Source: Candidatus Aerophobota bacterium
GTDB taxonomy: Bacteria; Aerophobota; Aerophobia; Aerophobales; JAGHCO01
NCBI GenBank assembly: GCA_021160405.1
Contig: JAGHCO010000057.1
Span: forward strand, 1 to 9,906
DNA length: 9,906 nt
Direction of reading: 5' to 3'
Shown: in pieces, positions 6,920 through 9,906 of the stretch
Numbering within the stretch: position 1 is the stretch's first letter
Layout of the letters: every line of letters starts with the position of its first letter
Position numbers and translations under genes: made by a program
The notes under the pieces: generated by a model
Told to the model about the DNA's origin: nothing
The model's database searches: none
Seen by the model: only the letters and a program-made list of their open reading frames with translations

Positions 6920-8214
6920 AAAATCAAGTTTTAATAACCCCGGCTAAGCATTTAAGAGGTGAAATTACTCTACCAGGAGATAAATCTATTACTCATAGGG
7001 CTATAATTCTTTCCTCTATTGCTGAGGGCAAATCTTATCTTAAGGGAGTGCAGAGAGGAAAAGATTGTCTGGCTACCTTAAAGTGTATAGAACAGATGGG
7101 AGTTCCTGTAAGAGAGGGGGAAAAAGAGGTAATTATTGAAGGGGTAGGATTGGAAGGATTAAAGGAGCCTGAAGATGTGCTTAACTGTGGGAATTCAGGA
7201 ACAACCATGAGACTTTTAGCTGGACTTTTAGCTGGACAGAGGTTTTATTCTGTTCTCTCAGGTGATAAGTTTCTAAGAAAAAGGCCAATGAAAAGAATCG
7301 TTGATCCTTTGCGAGAAATGGGAGCAAAAATAGAGGGAAGAGAAAAAGGAAACTTCCCTCCCTTAACTATTGTGGGAGGAGAACTTAAGGGTATCAATTA
7401 CTTATCTCCCATTGCCTCTGCCCAGGTAAAATCCTGTTTGCTTTTAGCTGGTCTGTATGCTAAAGGAAAAACCTTTGTTAAGGAGCCTTACAAATCTCGT
7501 GACCATACTGAGAGGATGATGCAATATCTGGGGATTTCTATTAAGGTAAAGGGCTTAGAAGTCCAAATTGAAGGCAAGAATGGGGAAAGTTTTAAGGGAA
7601 AATCTTTTTATATCCCTGGGGATATCTCTGCTGGTGCTTTTTTTATAGGAGCAGCAGTGTCTTTGCCAGGCTCAAGAGTCAAATTATCCAATGTGGGATT
7701 AAACCCAACTAGAAAAGGATTTATTGATGTTCTTCTTAAAATGGGAGCAGAAGTTAAAATTAGCAATTTTAAAAAAATATGTGAGGAGGAAGTGGGGGAT
7801 ATAGAAGTAAGGGGAGGAAATAACCTGAGGGGAGTGGTTATTCAAGGAGAAATGATTCCCCGTTTAATTGATGAGATTCCAATATTAACAGTGGTTAGTT
7901 GTTTTGCACAAGGGGATACCTTAATTAAAGATGCTAGGGAGTTGAGAGTTAAAGAGACAGATCGGATAAGAGCAATAGTCTCTGAATTAAAGAAGATGGG
8001 AGCAGATATAGAGGAAAGAAAGGATGGGATGCTTATTAAGGGAGGGAATAAATTAAGGGGAGCGCTGGTAAATAGCTGGGGAGACCATAGAATAGCTATG
8101 GCTTTAGCGATAGCTGGACTGCGCTGTGAAGGAGAAACTACCATTGCTGATACCCAGTGCATTGATACCTCTTTTCCTGAGTTCCAGAAAACTCTAAGGG
8201 AGATTATAGTTTGA
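6916..8214 (+). CDS. aroA: 5-Enolpyruvylshikimate-3-phosphate (EPSP) synthase, class II
   Basis: A 432-residue enzyme transferring enolpyruvate from phosphoenolpyruvate to shikimate-3-phosphate. It has PGDKSITHRA (20-29) with Lys23 and Arg28, NCGNSGTTMR (90-99), RPMKR (123-127), SAQVK (168-172), RDHTER (195-200), NPTR (263-266), LIDEIP (317-322), RVKETDR (344-350) and WGDHRIAM (388-395). GDKS, SAQVK, RDHTE and NPTR are the four motifs that define class II, the group containing glyphosate-tolerant enzymes such as CP4. The glycine in NSGTT (residue 95) is kept, unlike the alanine of CP4. The start is TTG at 6916, overlapping the aroF stop as TTGA, with GGAGG 5 nt upstream. No in-frame ATG lies nearby, and this start places the first motif at the expected distance. 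Confidence 0.97.
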   Translation: MKNQVLITPAKHLRGEITLPGDKSITHRAIILSSIAEGKSYLKGVQRGKDCLATLKCIEQMGVPVREGEKEVIIEGVGLEGLKEPEDVLNCGNSGTTMRLLAGLLAGQRFYSVLSGDKFLRKRPMKRIVDPLREMGAKIEGREKGNFPPLTIVGGELKGINYLSPIASAQVKSCLLLAGLYAKGKTFVKEPYKSRDHTERMMQYLGISIKVKGLEVQIEGKNGESFKGKSFYIPGDISAGAFFIGAAVSLPGSRVKLSNVGLNPTRKGFIDVLLKMGAEVKISNFKKICEEEVGDIEVRGGNNLRGVVIQGEMIPRLIDEIPILTVVSCFAQGDTLIKDARELRVKETDRIRAIVSELKKMGADIEERKDGMLIKGGNKLRGALVNSWGDHRIAMALAIAGLRCEGETTIADTQCIDTSFPEFQKTLREIIV

Positions 8215-8933
8215 GATATGGAACAAAAAAATGGCAGATAGGGCTGGTTTTTCTTTTATTATTTGGTCTTTTTTCTCTAAAAATAGGTTTAGAAGCTAAA
8301 ATGGAGAGATATAAAGTAGCAGAGAAGCCTTTTAGAGAAGTAGTTGGGTATTTAGCTAAGAGGTATCCTGAAGAGGCAACAACTGCAGGAATAGCAATTG
8401 GTTTAGGTTTTAAGGAAGTTTTGTCTGATTTTCTCTTCTTACAGTCAATTCAATATTTTGGAGGATGGGGTGGGAAAAAAGAGGAGAGATTTCGTAGGGT
8501 TTATCCTGTTCTTAAGGCTATGAGTAAACTTTCTCCTCATTTTATTCCTGGCTTTTCTTTTGGAGCTTTAGTTATGAAGGATTTAGGATATTTGGATGAG
8601 GCTATTAATTTTCTCAATGAAGGGATAGCTAACAACCCTTATGCTTTTGAGCTGTGGCTGTATAGGGATTTTATGATTAGACTGTTTAGAACTCATGAGT
8701 ACAAAAAAGCTATTGAGGGGTTAAAAAGAGCAATCCAGTTAAAGGGGCATCCTCCTATTTTAGAGAGGATGTTAGCTTTTGCTTACGAGAAGGATGGACA
8801 GATAAAGCTATCAATTCTTCAGTGGAAAAAAGTGAAAGAATCAACTCGGGATTCTCGTATTAGGGAAATCTGTGAGCGAAATATTCATCGCCTTTTAAAA
8901 AAGGGGGAAAATGCAGTTAATAGAGAAAATTGA
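8211..8933 (+). CDS. Membrane-anchored TPR protein of unknown function
   Basis: A 240-residue protein with a short basic N-terminus (RYGTKK) and one hydrophobic segment (about 9-28, LVFLLLFGLFSL). That segment is either a signal anchor or an uncleaved signal peptide; no lipobox cysteine is present, so the body is probably outside the cytoplasmic membrane. Residues 113-146, 147-181 and 182-216 read as three TPR-like helix pairs, for example GYLDEAINFLNEGIANNPYA and YKKAIEGLKRAI. Upstream, FLFLQSIQYFGG (74-85) and LKAMSKLSPHFIPGFSFGALV (101-121) resemble a conserved pattern of TPR proteins I recall from several bacterial phyla, without a known role. It begins at TTG 8211 within a TTGA overlap with aroA (AAGGGAG 8 nt upstream); the next in-frame ATG (codon 31) would remove the hydrophobic segment. 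It overlaps panC by 23 nt. Probably a scaffold or partner-binding protein. Confidence 0.8.
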   Translation: MRYGTKKWQIGLVFLLLFGLFSLKIGLEAKMERYKVAEKPFREVVGYLAKRYPEEATTAGIAIGLGFKEVLSDFLFLQSIQYFGGWGGKKEERFRRVYPVLKAMSKLSPHFIPGFSFGALVMKDLGYLDEAINFLNEGIANNPYAFELWLYRDFMIRLFRTHEYKKAIEGLKRAIQLKGHPPILERMLAFAYEKDGQIKLSILQWKKVKESTRDSRIREICERNIHRLLKKGENAVNREN

Positions 8934-9753
8934 GGAAATGAAAAACTACCGTAAAAGGATTAAGAATAAGGGGAAAACCATTGGTTTTGTTCCTACTCTT
9001 GGTTATCTTCACCAAGGGCATATTTCTTTAATTAAGAGGGCCAGAGAAAATTGTGATGAGGTAGTGGTGAGTATATTTGTTAATCCCCTTCAGTTTGGAC
9101 CAAAGGAGGATTATCAGCGTTATCCTCGGGATCTTTCTCGAGATGCTGAGATTTGTCAAAAAGAGGGTGTAGATGTTATTTTTGCTCCTTCTCTAAAGGA
9201 GATGTATCCTAAGGGATACTCTACCTTTATAGATATGCAGGGAAACCTTATTCAGGTTTTGGAGGGAAAGTTTAGGCCAGGGCATTTTAAGGGGGTAACT
9301 ACAGTTCTTATAAAGCTGTTTAACATAGTTTATCCTGATTTAAGCTTCTTTGGAGAGAAGGATTATCAGCAGGCTTTAATAGTTAAAAAAATGGTAAAGG
9401 ATTTAAATTTGGATACTAAAATTGTTCTTTCCCCAACAGTTAGAGAAAAGGATGGTCTTGCTTTAAGTTCTCGCAATTCTTATCTTACCCTTAAGGAAAG
9501 AAAGGCAGCTTCTGTTCTTTATAGATCTTTAGTTAAAGCTAAACAGGCAATAGAGAAAGGGGAAAAAGACCCCGAAAGGGTTATCTGTTTAATGGAGGAT
9601 TTAATTAGTAAAGAGCCTCTTGCTAAAATAGATTATATTGATCTGGTAGATCCCCTAACTCTTGAGAGGATATCTCAAATTAAAGGGGATGTTCTGGCAG
9701 TTTTAGCGGTGAGAATAGGGAAGGTAAGGCTAATTGATAATATGCGTGTATAA
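8911..9753 (+). CDS. panC: Pantothenate synthetase (pantoate-beta-alanine ligase)
   Basis: A 280-residue cytoplasmic enzyme joining pantoate and beta-alanine with ATP to form pantothenate, the coenzyme A precursor. It shows PTLGYLHQGHISLI (28-41) with the HxGH nucleotide-binding motif (34-37), SIFVNPLQFGPKEDYQRYPR (54-73), GKFRPGHFKGV (119-129), FFGEKDYQQ (146-154), the KMSKS-like LALSSRN (183-189) and RLIDNM (273-278). Length is typical. The usual PTMG is PTLG here, a mild change of a conserved methionine to leucine. ATG 8911 has AAGGGGG upstream and overlaps the TPR gene by 23 nt, so panC is read as the last gene of the aro operon. The other pantothenate genes (panB, panD) are not in the window. 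Its last 54 nt reappear inverted at the window end. Confidence 0.97.
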   Translation: MQLIEKIEEMKNYRKRIKNKGKTIGFVPTLGYLHQGHISLIKRARENCDEVVVSIFVNPLQFGPKEDYQRYPRDLSRDAEICQKEGVDVIFAPSLKEMYPKGYSTFIDMQGNLIQVLEGKFRPGHFKGVTTVLIKLFNIVYPDLSFFGEKDYQQALIVKKMVKDLNLDTKIVLSPTVREKDGLALSSRNSYLTLKERKAASVLYRSLVKAKQAIEKGEKDPERVICLMEDLISKEPLAKIDYIDLVDPLTLERISQIKGDVLAVLAVRIGKVRLIDNMRV

Positions 9754-9808
9754 AAAAGGGGACAGGCTACTTTTTCCTTTAGTAAAAAAGGGGACAGGCT
9801 ACTTTTTC
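9751..9808 (+). repeat. Two direct copies of a 26-bp repeat (core GGGGACAGGCTAC)
   Basis: Copies at 9751-9776 and 9783-9808 are identical: a T, six A, GGGGACAGGCTAC, five T, then C. They are spaced with a 32-bp period, and a third, inverted copy lies at 9814-9839. The first copy begins in the panC stop codon. The A-run, G-rich core, T-run design recalls dispersed palindromic intergenic repeats that I remember in many uncultivated bacterial genomes, but genome-wide copy number cannot be seen here. Only 6 nt separate the two copies, so this is not a CRISPR array. Confidence 0.9.
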
Positions 9809-9839
9809 TAAAGGAAAAAGTAGCCTGTCCCCTTTTTTA
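9783..9839. terminator. Perfect 26-bp hairpin with T-tract; likely operon terminator
   Basis: Arms 9783-9808 and 9814-9839 are exact reverse complements around a 5-nt loop (TAAAG). The G/C part of the stem is GGGGACAGGCTAC, and the 3' arm ends in CCCC, TTTTTTA and then TTTTTA. A transcript leaving panC would therefore form a stable stem followed by a U-rich tract, the form of an intrinsic terminator. The structure is symmetric and could work both ways. The hairpin sits 30 nt after the panC stop. Confidence is limited because the region belongs to a foldback that may be an assembly artefact. Confidence 0.5.
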
Positions 9840-9852
9840 TTTTTACCCTTTT

Positions 9853-9906
9853 TTATACACGCATATTATCAATTAGCCTTACCTTCCCTATTCTCACCGC
9901 TAAAAC
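9853..9906 (-). pseudogene. Inverted partial copy of panC (last 17 codons and stop)
   Basis: On the minus strand this stretch encodes VLAVRIGKVRLIDNMRV and a TAA stop (TTA at 9853-9855), identical to PanC residues 264-280. Whether a complete second panC lies beyond the window cannot be seen. A foldback of the same gene at a contig end is the simplest reading, so this should not be counted as an independent gene. Confidence 0.6.

Larger units (their letters stand above)
9700..9906. repeat. Large foldback: 61-bp perfect inverted repeat of the panC 3' end
   Basis: Positions 9700-9760 and 9846-9906 are exact reverse complements, with the right arm running to the very last base. Between them the two sides differ: 22 nt (9761-9782) on the left against 6 nt (9840-9845) on the right flank the central hairpin. 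The two arms thus give two different versions of what follows panC after its AAAAAAGGG trailer. No mismatch is seen in the 61 bp, although 54 of these are coding. Confidence 0.95.

Noticed and set aside
7842..8162. Minus-strand open frame of 106 codons inside aroA
   Set aside because: It is antisense to conserved EPSP synthase motifs; a shadow of codon bias.
9751..9839. CRISPR array
   Set aside because: The direct copies are separated by only 6 nt and the third copy is inverted; there are no spacers of normal size.

Overview
The window is an AT-rich, low-GC bacterial segment dominated by one long plus-strand operon (766-9753) for aromatic amino acid precursor synthesis. Coding strands are purine-rich and arginine is mostly AGA/AGG, a style common in thermophiles and in several uncultivated bacterial phyla. 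The fused aroK-aroB gene and the DAHP synthase with an N-terminal regulatory domain resemble those of Thermotoga. I would place it as a thermophile-like or candidate-phylum bacterium, probably a metagenome contig, without naming a phylum.

Layout. At 1-470 on the minus strand lies the 5' part of a LivG-type ABC transporter ATPase, cut by the window edge inside its signature motif. The 295 bp divergent intergenic region (471-765) holds a promoter facing each way and an imperfect inverted-repeat element (558-740). The left end of that element supplies the -10 box of the operon promoter. Its interior carries a 14-codon mini-ORF with a good Shine-Dalgarno site. Then follow aroE, aroC, aroKB, aroQ, pheA, aroF, aroA, a membrane-anchored TPR protein of unknown function, and panC. 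Genes are separated by at most 14 nt or overlap by 4-23 nt. Two of them start with TTG inside TTGA overlaps.

Together aroF (DAHP synthase), aroB and aroK (one fused protein), aroQ, aroE, aroA and aroC make all seven steps from phosphoenolpyruvate and erythrose-4-phosphate to chorismate. PheA then takes chorismate to phenylpyruvate. No tyrA is present. Feedback control is suggested by the regulatory domain of AroF and the ACT domain of PheA. The EPSP synthase carries all four motifs used to define the glyphosate-tolerant class II. PanC (pantothenate synthetase) ends the operon.

From 9700 to 9906 the sequence folds back on itself. The last 61 bp are the exact reverse complement of the panC 3' end and the start of its trailer. 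Between the arms sit three copies of a 26-bp repeat, two direct and one inverted, which form a perfect hairpin. This is either a contig-end foldback artefact seeded by a dispersed palindromic repeat or a very recent inverted duplication. It is the most anomalous structure in the window. I found no wholly new gene system; the leader element and the terminal foldback are the parts that known genes do not explain.
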